Of a DNA stretch of 64,000 nucleotides, positions 9,561 through 17,742 are shown in pieces; position 1 is the stretch's first letter; the number at the start of each line of letters is the position of its first letter. A program made the translations under genes and the position numbers. The DNA lies in assembly GCF_002726155.1 (NCBI RefSeq), contig NZ_PBSH01000030.1, positions 1 to 64,000 on the forward strand. The letters run 5' to 3'. Under the pieces are notes generated by a model. That model had not been told where the DNA came from, made no database searches, and worked only from the letters and a program-made list of their open reading frames with translations. Origin of the DNA: Alcanivorax sp. (GTDB lineage: Bacteria > Pseudomonadota > Gammaproteobacteria > Pseudomonadales > Alcanivoracaceae).

Positions 9561-10763
9561 ATGGATCTGCAGGTGCCGGAACAGGAAGCATCATTTCGGG
9601 ATGAGGTGAGAACGTTCCTGGAGGAAAACCTCACCGATGAAATTCGAGAGGCAGGCAAGATGGTGACATCGGTGTTTTCACCGGTGAAAGAGGCCATGGC
9701 CTGGCAGACGATCCTGAACGACAAGGGCTGGGCGGCACCGCATTGGCCAAAAGAGTTTGGAGGCACCGGCTGGAGTGTGACCCAGCGGGCCATTTTCGCC
9801 GAAGAGCTGGTGCGTGCGGAAACGCCGCCACTGGTACCCATGGGCCTGCACATGTGCGGGCCCTGCCTGATTGGCTGCGGCACTCAAGAGCAGCAGAAGG
9901 AATACCTGCCAAAGATCCTCAGTGGTGAACATTTCTGGTGTCAGGGGTACTCCGAGCCCGGAGCCGGTTCCGATCTGGCATCACTGAAAACCTTTGCCGA
10001 GAAAGACGGTGATGACTACATCATCAATGGCACCAAGATCTGGACCACCTACGCCCACCATGCCAACAAGATGTTTGCGTTGGTGCGCACCCGTAAAGAC
10101 GGCAAACCGCAACAGGGCATCACGTTTCTGTTGCTGGATATGGATCTGCCGGGCATTTCCATTGAGCCCATCGTGGGGCTGGATGAAGTCCCGGAGCAGT
10201 GCCAGGTATTCTTCGACAATGTCCGCGTACCGCAGAAGAACCGGGTCGGTGAAGAAAACGATGGCTGGACTGTCGCTAAATATCTGCTGACGTTCGAGCG
10301 TGGAGGTCAGGAGTATGCTCCCAGCCTTCATGTGCAGCTGGAGAAGATCAAGATGATGGCCTCCAGACAACAGACAGTGTTCGGTTCGTTGCAGGATGAC
10401 CCGGTGTGGCAGTACAAGCTGGCTCAGCTGGAAGCGGATGTGCTGGCTCTGGAATTTACGGAAATGCGTATCAAGTCGGCGCTGTCAGCTGGCAAGGATC
10501 CTGGTGCACTGTCATCCATGACCAAGATACTGGGCACTGAATTGCTGCAGGCCATCACGGAGCTGCGCCTTGAAACTCTGGGGGCGCAGGCGACGATTTG
10601 GCAACCCCAGGCGCTGGTGCCCGGTGACGAGCAGCCGATTATCGGGCCGGAATATGCACTCACCGCCATGCCTCATTATCTCAATTCTCGAGCCTGCTCC
10701 ATTTACGGCGGCTCCAACGAAGTCCAGCGCGGCATCATCGCCAAAGCTGTGCTGGGTTTGTAA
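9561..10763 (+). CDS. Acyl-CoA dehydrogenase, large-subunit type
   Basis: 400-aa FAD-dependent acyl-CoA dehydrogenase. ATG 9561 (MDLQVPEQEASFRDEVRTFL) has GGAG six nt upstream; a GTG 12 nt earlier is possible. Seen: N-terminal helical domain, middle beta domain with WCQGYSEPGAGSDLASLKTF and IINGTKIWTTYAHHANKMF (FAD/substrate contacts), and C-terminal helical domain ending SIYGGSNEVQRGIIAKAVLG. At the place where medium-chain enzymes carry the catalytic Glu (YEGT) the sequence is YGGS, so the base must lie elsewhere or in a partner. Paired with the next gene 27 bp downstream, a layout typical of two-subunit acyl-CoA dehydrogenases of pimeloyl-CoA, steroid or branched-chain catabolism. Confidence 0.88.
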   Translation: MDLQVPEQEASFRDEVRTFLEENLTDEIREAGKMVTSVFSPVKEAMAWQTILNDKGWAAPHWPKEFGGTGWSVTQRAIFAEELVRAETPPLVPMGLHMCGPCLIGCGTQEQQKEYLPKILSGEHFWCQGYSEPGAGSDLASLKTFAEKDGDDYIINGTKIWTTYAHHANKMFALVRTRKDGKPQQGITFLLLDMDLPGISIEPIVGLDEVPEQCQVFFDNVRVPQKNRVGEENDGWTVAKYLLTFERGGQEYAPSLHVQLEKIKMMASRQQTVFGSLQDDPVWQYKLAQLEADVLALEFTEMRIKSALSAGKDPGALSSMTKILGTELLQAITELRLETLGAQATIWQPQALVPGDEQPIIGPEYALTAMPHYLNSRACSIYGGSNEVQRGIIAKAVLGL

Positions 10764-10790
10764 ACGTCCGCCAATAAAGGAGAGATCGTG

Positions 10791-11915
10791 ATGAATTTTC
10801 AATTGAGTGAAGAGCAGCAGATGTTGGCGGACAGTGCCAAACGTTTTGTCCGTGACAACAGTAATGTGGAAACCCATCGGCAGAATAAAAAACTGATGCC
10901 TTTGAATGAAATGACCTGGCAGCAGCTTGCGGAGCTGGGCTGGCTGGCGGTGCCGTTTGAAGAGGAACACGGCGGCATGGGCATGGGGCCGTTGGAAACC
11001 ATGGTGCTGTTGGAAGCCCTGGGCGAAGGTCTGATCATGTCGCCGTATATAGCCACTGTGGTGTTGGGCGGTGGTTTTCTGCGCCGGGCGGATGCTGGGA
11101 CGCAAGCGAAAACCATTCCCGCCTTGATCGAAGGCCGCTTGCAGTTGGCGTTTGCCGCTGAAGAATACGAACGGGTTTTTAGCCTGGAAAATACGACGCT
11201 TCAGGGTGTAGTGAAAGGCGATGATGTGGTGCTGAATGGCACCAAGGCATCGGTCATGAATGGTGACCAGGCCGACTTGTTGGTGGTGCTGGCTCGCACC
11301 GCTGGGCAGCCGGGTGATCAGCAGGGCTTGTCCCTGTTCCTGGTGGATGCCAATGCCGAAGGAATTGAGCGTGTACCCCATCGCATGGTGGATGGTCGCC
11401 AGGGGGCGGAAATCCGCTTCGCTGACGTGAGCGTGTCTCAGGCTGAATGTATTGGTGAATTGAACAAGGGGTACGACGTGGCCAAGGCGGTTCTGCAGGA
11501 AGGCTTGCTGGCCTTGTCGGCGGAGAGCGTAGGGAGCATGTCCGTATTGCTTGATGATACGGTGGAATACACCAAGACGCGCAAACAGTTCGGCGTGTCT
11601 ATCAGTAAGTTTCAGGTGTTGCAGTTCCGTATGACGGATATGTTCATCGCCATGGAGCAGACCCGCTCCCTGTTGCTGGCGTCGACACTGAAATACGTGG
11701 AAGGTCACGCTGATGCGGATAAGGCCGTGCATGCCATGAAGGCCCAGTTGGGCCGTGCCGGTCGCAAGATCGCTCAGGAAGCGATCCAGATCCATGGCGG
11801 TATGGGCATGACCGATGAGCTGGGCGTGGGCCATTTCGTGAAGCGTTTGACCGCAGCGGATGGACTGTTTGGTAACGCCGATGTGCATTTAAGGGAGATG
11901 GTAAAGCCTGCCTGA
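10791..11915 (+). CDS. Acyl-CoA dehydrogenase, small-subunit type
   Basis: 374-aa partner of the preceding gene. ATG 10791 (MNFQLSEEQQMLADSAKRFV) follows AAAGGAGAG; the adjacent GTG 10788 is less likely. The FAD-domain signature is weak (QLAFAAEEYERVFSLENTTL where canonical enzymes have TEPxAGSD), which is usual for the degenerate subunit of heteromeric dehydrogenases. The C-terminal domain keeps TRKQFGVSISKFQVLQFRMT and QEAIQIHGGMGMTDELGVGH. Probable alpha2-beta2 complex with the previous product in beta-oxidation of an unusual acyl-CoA. Substrate not readable from sequence. Confidence 0.87.
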   Translation: MNFQLSEEQQMLADSAKRFVRDNSNVETHRQNKKLMPLNEMTWQQLAELGWLAVPFEEEHGGMGMGPLETMVLLEALGEGLIMSPYIATVVLGGGFLRRADAGTQAKTIPALIEGRLQLAFAAEEYERVFSLENTTLQGVVKGDDVVLNGTKASVMNGDQADLLVVLARTAGQPGDQQGLSLFLVDANAEGIERVPHRMVDGRQGAEIRFADVSVSQAECIGELNKGYDVAKAVLQEGLLALSAESVGSMSVLLDDTVEYTKTRKQFGVSISKFQVLQFRMTDMFIAMEQTRSLLLASTLKYVEGHADADKAVHAMKAQLGRAGRKIAQEAIQIHGGMGMTDELGVGHFVKRLTAADGLFGNADVHLREMVKPA

Positions 11916-12051
11916 GTCGATGCCGCGGCCGGGGCCTGGCCGCCCCCGCCGTGTGTGATGATTGCGGGCCGGGGAGCCATAAGGTATATACCCCTGACGA
12001 GGGTGACGCTTAGGCTGCTCGTGTATCCGGTTTGAATCACAGGGGGTTGGA

Positions 12052-12678
12052 ATGTCGCGCAAACACATCGCATCGGAGGCGCTGCTCAAGAATATTCAGG
12101 TTCCCCAGGGTGACAAAACCTACGAGAAAATTCTCGATGCCGGGCTGGCGCTGTTCGTGGAGTTCGGCTTGCGGCGCACCACCATGGAGGATGTGGCGAC
12201 CCGGGCGGGCATTGGTCGGGCGACGGCCTATCGCCGTTTTGCGGACAAGGACCAGTTGATTCAGGTGGTGATTTTGCGTGAATGCCAGCAGCAACTGGCG
12301 ATGATAGAGAGCGACCTGGAGAAAGTGGACGATGGTCTTGAGCGCGTTCTCGAGTCTTTTGTACTGGCGGTAACCCGAGCCCATCGGCACCCGTTGCTGA
12401 AGCGGTTGCTGACCTCGGAACCGGAAACCCTTTTACCGTTACTGACGCAACGGTTGTGGCAAATGATGGGATTCTTCCGCATCTATCTGGCCGGGCTGTT
12501 GCAAGTGGAGCAAGACAACGGCGCCATACGGCAACAGCCCATGGAGCCCATGGCCGAGCTGATGTTGCGGCTTATGCAATCCATGGTGCTGTCCCCTGAT
12601 GGCATATTAAACCCGGCCGATGCGGCCAGCGTTCGTCAGGTAGCAGAAGACTACCTGCGCCCGCTTCTGGCACCTTGA
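12052..12678 (+). CDS. TetR-family transcriptional regulator
   Basis: 208-aa regulator. N-terminal helix-turn-helix at about residues 22-70: YEKILDAGLALFVEFGLRRT, TMEDVATRAGIGRATAYRRF, ADKDQL. The C-terminal ligand-binding part (residues 75-208) is helical and not assignable to a ligand class, though the neighbourhood (acyl-CoA dehydrogenases upstream, oxygenase/acyl-CoA ligase downstream) suggests an acyl-CoA or lipid effector. ATG 12052 follows AGGGGGTTGG. It stands alone with 136 bp in front and 166 bp behind, so it may control both flanking groups. Confidence 0.92.
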   Translation: MSRKHIASEALLKNIQVPQGDKTYEKILDAGLALFVEFGLRRTTMEDVATRAGIGRATAYRRFADKDQLIQVVILRECQQQLAMIESDLEKVDDGLERVLESFVLAVTRAHRHPLLKRLLTSEPETLLPLLTQRLWQMMGFFRIYLAGLLQVEQDNGAIRQQPMEPMAELMLRLMQSMVLSPDGILNPADAASVRQVAEDYLRPLLAP

Positions 12679-12844
12679 TAACCTTCCTGACCCTCTTTTT
12701 AACCCCATTCTTCCTGACTCAAAGTAACGGGTAATTGATCCTTTTGTTCTAAACATAATGCGGAAAGCTGTATGCATGGGTTGCTTTTCGGTCTGTGTGA
12801 GACGTATTTTTTTATTTGTCTCATTGCCAGTGATCGAATGCTTC

Positions 12845-13735
12845 ATGACACAGACCGCCGAACAAACAGAACGACGCCTGGACCTTCAACCTTTAGGGCC
12901 TGATTCCCTGACCTGGCAGGATTTCGGTTCCTGGCGTTTTCATTTGATGCTGCCACAGGCTTTTGTGCTGCAGGTGGCGCACCCGATTATTGATGCGGGT
13001 GTGGGGGAACACTCCGTCTATAAAACGGACCCCTGGGGCCGCGCCAAACGGTCCACGGAATTGTTGTGGCCCATCGTGTATGCGCGCCCCCAGCGTGCGA
13101 TCGAGATGGGTGTGAAACTGTACGACCTGCATCGCTCCATCAAGGGCGTCGACAAGCACGGCAAAAAATACTTCGCACTGGACCCGGAGGCCTACAGCTG
13201 GGTGCACATCACCGGTTACGACGCCACCCTTCGCATGCATGAGCTTTACGGCACGTCGCCCACCACCCGGCAGCGCCACGCGATGTTTGCCGAATGGCGG
13301 CAACTGGGAAAACTGATGGGCATCCGTGACAAGGACCTGCCCGCCACGGAGAGCGAATACTGGGATTACTTCCATGGCATGATCCGCGACAAGCTTGAGT
13401 GGGGAGCGGTGGTGCAGGATCTCATGCGCCCCGAGCATTATCTGGAAATCCCCAAGCCCCCAAACAGCAAGATACCCGATACCGCCTGGCGCATGATCCT
13501 CGCCGTGATGGGGCGCTTTATGCGATTCAATTTGCGCGCAACGCTGCCCGATGCGTTCCGCGAAACCTTCCATATTCCCTGGACGACTAATGACGAGCGC
13601 CTTTTCCGTCTGTGGTGTGGCACTTATCGCACCATGCATGCCCTGACACCGAAAAAGTGGCGATTGATTCCACTGGCCCGCAAAGCCTACACGGATGCGC
13701 AGCGCCACCCTGAAGCCTATAACAGCAATAACTGA
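12845..13735 (+). CDS. MpaB-family oxygenase (DUF2236)
   Basis: 296-aa protein of the MpaB/latex-clearing-protein-like family, thought to use heme to oxidise lipophilic substrates. I start at ATG 12845 (MTQTAEQTERRLDLQPLGPD); the frame is open to an ATG at 12758, but the 29 extra residues (rich in Cys and Val) look non-coding. Family landmarks: RFHLMLPQAFVLQVAHPIID followed by AGVGEHSVYKTDPWGRAKRS (conserved His and Arg), then AYSWVHITGYDATLRMHELY. No signal peptide or lipobox is visible, so it is probably cytoplasmic or peripheral. It heads a four-gene run with an acyl-CoA ligase, a second MpaB copy and an FMN-binding protein. Confidence 0.85.
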   Translation: MTQTAEQTERRLDLQPLGPDSLTWQDFGSWRFHLMLPQAFVLQVAHPIIDAGVGEHSVYKTDPWGRAKRSTELLWPIVYARPQRAIEMGVKLYDLHRSIKGVDKHGKKYFALDPEAYSWVHITGYDATLRMHELYGTSPTTRQRHAMFAEWRQLGKLMGIRDKDLPATESEYWDYFHGMIRDKLEWGAVVQDLMRPEHYLEIPKPPNSKIPDTAWRMILAVMGRFMRFNLRATLPDAFRETFHIPWTTNDERLFRLWCGTYRTMHALTPKKWRLIPLARKAYTDAQRHPEAYNSNN

Positions 13736-13746
13736 AGGTGCTTTTT

Positions 13747-15417
13747 ATGAAGTCGGATACTCGCCCCTGGTTGTCTACCTATGAATCGATGGGCTATGAC
13801 TGGCACACCCTGCCAGAGCTGCCCGAGAAAACCCTGTCGGACTATGTGCGAGGGTATGCGGAGCAGTTTCCGGATCGCGAAGCGCTGGTGTTTCTGGGGC
13901 ATGCCATGAGCTACCGGCAACTGGATGAGATGGCCGATCGCATGGCGGCGTTGTTTGTCGCGCAGGGCGCCAAAGCGGGCGACGTTCTGGGCCTGCAGAT
14001 GCCAAACACCCCGCAATATGTGGTGGCCTTTATTGCGGCGGCGCGTCTGGGCATGGTCAGTACCAGCATCTCGCCTTTAATGACTCCGCCGGAAATTATT
14101 CACCAGGCCAGCGATGCCAGAGTAAAAATCCTGATGACGCTGATGCCGTTCTGGCAGACCTCCATTCCACCGGTATTGGGCAAGGTTGAAAGCCTGAGCA
14201 CGGTGATTGTGTCCGGCCCCATGGACCTGGTCTCCGGTCAGGGGGAAAGCGTGGAGGAATCCCGGGACGGTGTGAATGTCATGTCGCTACATGATCACCT
14301 GCCGTCCAGTGTGGATCTGGTCGACACGAAGGTAGCCATGGATGAAGTGCTGTATCTGCAGTACACCGGTGGCACCACTGGTATGCCGAAAGGGGCCCGG
14401 CTCAGTTCGTTCAACCTGTTCATTAATAACCTGCAGGCCAATGTGTTCTACGGTTACCGCACCGGTGAAGAAACCGTCGCCTCGGCGTTTCCGTTGTTTC
14501 ATATCGGTGGCGCCGCTGTGCTGTTTAACGCGCTGCGCACCGCCTCGACGTTTTTGTTGATTCCCGATCCCCGGGATATCGACCACTTTGTGGCAGAAAT
14601 GCAGGCACGTACGCCAACAGTGCTGGCCGCCGTGCCGGCCCTGTATCAGATGCTGTGTGGCAATGAGACGTTCAAATCGCTGGATTTCAGCGGCTTGCGC
14701 ATGGCCATTTCCGGTGCCGCACCGTTTGCCAAGGAAGAAGTACAGAAACTGGAAAGCGTGGTCGGTGCCGGCAAGTTTTGCGAAGTGTACGGCATGACCG
14801 AAACCAGCCCGGTGATCACGCTGAATCCGGCATCACACTTCAAGGAAGCCCACGTGGGGATTCCGCTGCCGGGCACGGATGTGCGCATCGTGGATGCTGA
14901 AGACGGCACACGCCCCATGCCACAGGGCGAAGCCGGGGAGATCATCGCTTCCGGCCCGCAGGTGATGCAGGGGTATCTGGCGATGCCGGAAGCGAGCCGG
15001 AAAGCGCTGCGGGTGATGGATGGTCAGACGTGGATGCACACCGGTGACATTGGCGTCATGGATGAAGATGGTTTTATTCGCGTCTGTGACCGCAGCAAGG
15101 ACATGTTGATCGTCGGCGGCTACAAGGTGTTTTCCGTGGAAGTGGAAAGCAAGGTGCAGAGTCTGCCATGGGTTGCCATGTGCGCAGTTGTCGGTCGCCC
15201 GGATCATGACCGGCCGGGTAATGATGTGGTGCAGCTGTATATCCAGCGGATGCCGGACAATCAGGCGTCCGAGTCAGACCTTAAAGCCGAGTTGTCTACG
15301 TTCTACAAAGCCAACATGTCACCTTACAAGGTACCCAGAGAGGTGTTCTTTATTGATGCCATTCCTCTTACCTCCGTGGGCAAGATTGACAAGAAAGCCT
15401 TGCGACAAACCGCATAA
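13747..15417 (+). CDS. AMP-dependent acyl-CoA synthetase/ligase
   Basis: 556-aa ANL-superfamily enzyme that activates a carboxylic acid to acyl-CoA using ATP. ATG 13747 (MKSDTRPWLSTYESMGYDWH) is preceded by GAAGG. Signature motifs: P-loop YTGGTTGMPKGARLS (about residues 202-216), A5 motif CEVYGMTETSPVI, A7 MHTGDIGVMDEDGFI, hinge CDRSKDMLIVGGYKVFSVEV and the C-terminal catalytic lysine region LTSVGKIDKKALR. It resembles long-chain fatty-acid-CoA ligases. Starts 11 bp after the MpaB oxygenase, so the two are very probably co-transcribed and the ligase may activate an oxygenase product. Confidence 0.93.
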   Translation: MKSDTRPWLSTYESMGYDWHTLPELPEKTLSDYVRGYAEQFPDREALVFLGHAMSYRQLDEMADRMAALFVAQGAKAGDVLGLQMPNTPQYVVAFIAAARLGMVSTSISPLMTPPEIIHQASDARVKILMTLMPFWQTSIPPVLGKVESLSTVIVSGPMDLVSGQGESVEESRDGVNVMSLHDHLPSSVDLVDTKVAMDEVLYLQYTGGTTGMPKGARLSSFNLFINNLQANVFYGYRTGEETVASAFPLFHIGGAAVLFNALRTASTFLLIPDPRDIDHFVAEMQARTPTVLAAVPALYQMLCGNETFKSLDFSGLRMAISGAAPFAKEEVQKLESVVGAGKFCEVYGMTETSPVITLNPASHFKEAHVGIPLPGTDVRIVDAEDGTRPMPQGEAGEIIASGPQVMQGYLAMPEASRKALRVMDGQTWMHTGDIGVMDEDGFIRVCDRSKDMLIVGGYKVFSVEVESKVQSLPWVAMCAVVGRPDHDRPGNDVVQLYIQRMPDNQASESDLKAELSTFYKANMSPYKVPREVFFIDAIPLTSVGKIDKKALRQTA

Positions 15418-15449
15418 AAGCAGCCCGAATACCAACAACAATCAGGTGA

Positions 15450-17114
15450 ATGATGATGATCTCCTTGCTGCCTCAACAGGGTAAAAAAATGCTGTTGGTC
15501 CTGCTGCTTGGCCTGCAGGGCTGCTCTTCTCTGCAAGAATCAAACTATGTACCCACCTCTCCGGAAACACTGAATGAGTGGATGGTAGAAGGTCAGTTTG
15601 TGTTGCGTGCGGATGGCATAAAAAGCAAAAGCTATTTTTACTTCAAGCAGCTGGGAGAAAATTACCAGCTGGCCGTGTTGATGGATGATCCAGTGGGTGC
15701 CCCTAAGGCGGTGATCAGCGGCAATGTCTATGCGCCGCAAGAGGAAACGCTGGATGTGATCGGTGGGGCGAGCGCCAAGAAAGTGGCTGAGCACCTGCAT
15801 GCCCAGCTCCAGGCGGGAGATCTGTCCTATTGGGTGCGGGGGCTGCCTGCCACCGCCAATGCGGTGATCTATCAGGAGAATCTATACCTGCCGGAGTCCA
15901 TCGAAGAAAACGGGTGGAAGATTGCTTACCAGGATTACATGTCCGTGCAGGGTGGCTATCGCTTGCCTGCAGATATGGAAATGAAATCTGAGGGCGCGTC
16001 TCTGGATCTGGAACTGGTGCGAGCGGAAACCGGGTTTCTCACCAGCCCCTGTGATCAGGCCATAGCCGATGATCAGGAAACGGATAGCCCTGACGGTGCC
16101 TATGACTATGCCAGCGATGATGCGGTGAAGCGGTTAGTGCCGGAGGATGGCAGCGCGCCGTTGCCGCTGTGGATTGATGAAGTGGCCTTCTGCAAACAGC
16201 TGGCCAAGATCCATAACAACAAAATGCCGAATCCCCGCGAGGGGCTTTTCGGCCCGGATTCCATGATGTGGAAACTGGATGGCTTGAGTGCACCACCGGC
16301 CTTTGGGGCCGGTCGTGCACTTTTGCTGCAGGTAGCGCACCCCTGGATAACAGCGGGCATTGATCAACACTCGGAAGTGCGTAATGACCCCATGGGGCGT
16401 GCCCGTCGTACTTTCTATCATATCTCCAGCATGGTGTTTGGCAGCATGCCCCAGGCGATGGCCTCGGCTAACCAGGTGCGAGACATCCATGAGGAAATCG
16501 AGGGTGAAATGACCGAAGAGGCCGGCGCCTTCCATCGGGGCTCCGAATACCGGGCTAACGAAATCAACGCCATGATCTGGGTGCATGCAACACTGTGGGA
16601 AACCATCGTTCACATGTACGAAAAGCTGGAAGATGATCTGACCCCGGATGAGAAAAACCAGTTCTATGAAGAAACCAAACTGTTTGCCATGTTATTCGGG
16701 ATTCCGGAAAGCGCCTTGCCTGCGGACTGGGATGCATTCATGGATTATAACCGTGCCATGTGGGCAAGCCCGCAGCTGACGGTGACTCCCAATGCCATGC
16801 AATTGAAGGAAGACCTGTTTGACGCCAAATCTATCTGGATGATCGCGCCACTCTGGGGGCAGAAAATCATCACCGCCGCCGAATTGCCACCGCGTATTCG
16901 GGATCAGTACGACATGAAGTATGGCTGGTGGCAGAAATTCAACTATGGCTGGATTCGTGGCGCCACCTGGACCGCCCAGGTGCTAATGCCGAAGAGTATG
17001 GAGCATCACCCGATTTATCATGAGGCACAGGCGCGCCTGGAAGGTGAACGGCTGGGCGGTTATAACCAGTGGTTGATTGAAGCCTTCTTCGATAAGGAGC
17101 GGCTGGTCAATTGA
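15450..17114 (+). CDS. Lipoprotein fusing a LolB-like domain to an MpaB-family (DUF2236) oxygenase
   Basis: 554 aa. The N terminus (ATG 15450; ATG 15453, 15456 and 15489 are alternatives) has KK, a short hydrophobic core and lipobox GLQGC, giving a lipid-anchored Cys at about residue 25. Residues about 45-195 look like LolB, the outer-membrane lipoprotein receptor: LNEWMVEGQFVLRADG, YWVRGLPA, then ENGWKIAYQDYMSVQGGYRL-PADMEM, matching LolB features W.LGLP, NW.V.Y and MP..M.L. An acidic linker (about 205-235) leads to a complete MpaB/DUF2236 domain (about 240-550) with AGRALLLQVAHPWITAGIDQ-HSEVRNDPMGRARR and MIWVHATLWETIVHMYEKL, parallel to the oxygenase two genes upstream. No frameshift joins the halves. 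Expected location: periplasmic face of an outer (or inner) membrane. The fusion is unknown to me. Confidence 0.8.
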   Translation: MMMISLLPQQGKKMLLVLLLGLQGCSSLQESNYVPTSPETLNEWMVEGQFVLRADGIKSKSYFYFKQLGENYQLAVLMDDPVGAPKAVISGNVYAPQEETLDVIGGASAKKVAEHLHAQLQAGDLSYWVRGLPATANAVIYQENLYLPESIEENGWKIAYQDYMSVQGGYRLPADMEMKSEGASLDLELVRAETGFLTSPCDQAIADDQETDSPDGAYDYASDDAVKRLVPEDGSAPLPLWIDEVAFCKQLAKIHNNKMPNPREGLFGPDSMMWKLDGLSAPPAFGAGRALLLQVAHPWITAGIDQHSEVRNDPMGRARRTFYHISSMVFGSMPQAMASANQVRDIHEEIEGEMTEEAGAFHRGSEYRANEINAMIWVHATLWETIVHMYEKLEDDLTPDEKNQFYEETKLFAMLFGIPESALPADWDAFMDYNRAMWASPQLTVTPNAMQLKEDLFDAKSIWMIAPLWGQKIITAAELPPRIRDQYDMKYGWWQKFNYGWIRGATWTAQVLMPKSMEHHPIYHEAQARLEGERLGGYNQWLIEAFFDKERLVN

Positions 17115-17671
17115 AGAGGCGCGGCATCAATCTGGTGATGACGGCGCTGTGGCTGGTCATGAGTGCGCAGGCATTGGCGATCAGCGGCTATGACGAAACC
17201 GAGTTTATGACGGTGGATGCGTTTTTATCCCAGGTCTATGGCGAGCCATTGCCGGGGATGTCTCTGTTGCCGTTACGTGGCAACTTGCGTGACCAGGTAG
17301 AGGCCGCATTGGGGCACCGGTATCGCGGCCTGCGATTGCGTTACTGGCGACAGGGGAATGTGACAACCTGGGTGATTGACGAAAAAAGCAAAGACATGCC
17401 GATGACGCTGGCCGTGGCCGTGGGGCCTACCGGCATTACTCACCTGAACGTGCTGGTGTATCGCGAACCTCGGGGCGGGGAAGTGCACCAGGCGTTTTTT
17501 CGTCAGCAATTTATCGGGATGACCCTGCAGGATGACCTGAGCCTGTCCCGTGAGGTGGATGGCGTTACCGGCGCCACCCTGTCGGTGGATGCCGTTAGCC
17601 GCGTGGCGGTCATGGCCCTGCTGCTCCATCAACACGTTATGGCCTTACAGGCAGAACCGGCCGCAGACTGA
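17111..17671 (+). CDS. Exported FMN-binding domain protein
   Basis: 186 aa. The start is taken as TTG 17111, overlapping the previous stop by 4 nt (TTGA), with AAGGAGC about 10 nt upstream; it yields a good signal peptide MKRRGINLVMTALWLVMSAQ-ALA. The mature part ends with an FMN_bind domain (about 95-180). It contains REVDGVTGATLSVDAVSRVA, which fits the D-x-x-(S/T)-G-A-T motif where ApbE covalently attaches FMN to the threonine in NqrC, RnfG and related redox proteins. A periplasmic flavoprotein translationally coupled to the LolB-MpaB fusion suggests an electron donor or acceptor for that oxygenase; this is inference. No apbE gene lies in the window. Confidence 0.78.
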   Translation: MKRRGINLVMTALWLVMSAQALAISGYDETEFMTVDAFLSQVYGEPLPGMSLLPLRGNLRDQVEAALGHRYRGLRLRYWRQGNVTTWVIDEKSKDMPMTLAVAVGPTGITHLNVLVYREPRGGEVHQAFFRQQFIGMTLQDDLSLSREVDGVTGATLSVDAVSRVAVMALLLHQHVMALQAEPAAD

Positions 17672-17742
17672 ATCCCAGGCTTTCCAAACCCGCCCTGACG
17701 TCTCACTATCGAACCATTGACGCTGCCGGCCCTCTAACGTTT

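Noticed and set aside
12758..12844. N-terminal extension of the first MpaB oxygenase
   Set aside because: MRKAVCMGCFSVCVRRIFLF is hydrophobic but lacks a Shine-Dalgarno and a plausible signal cleavage site; kept only as an alternative.
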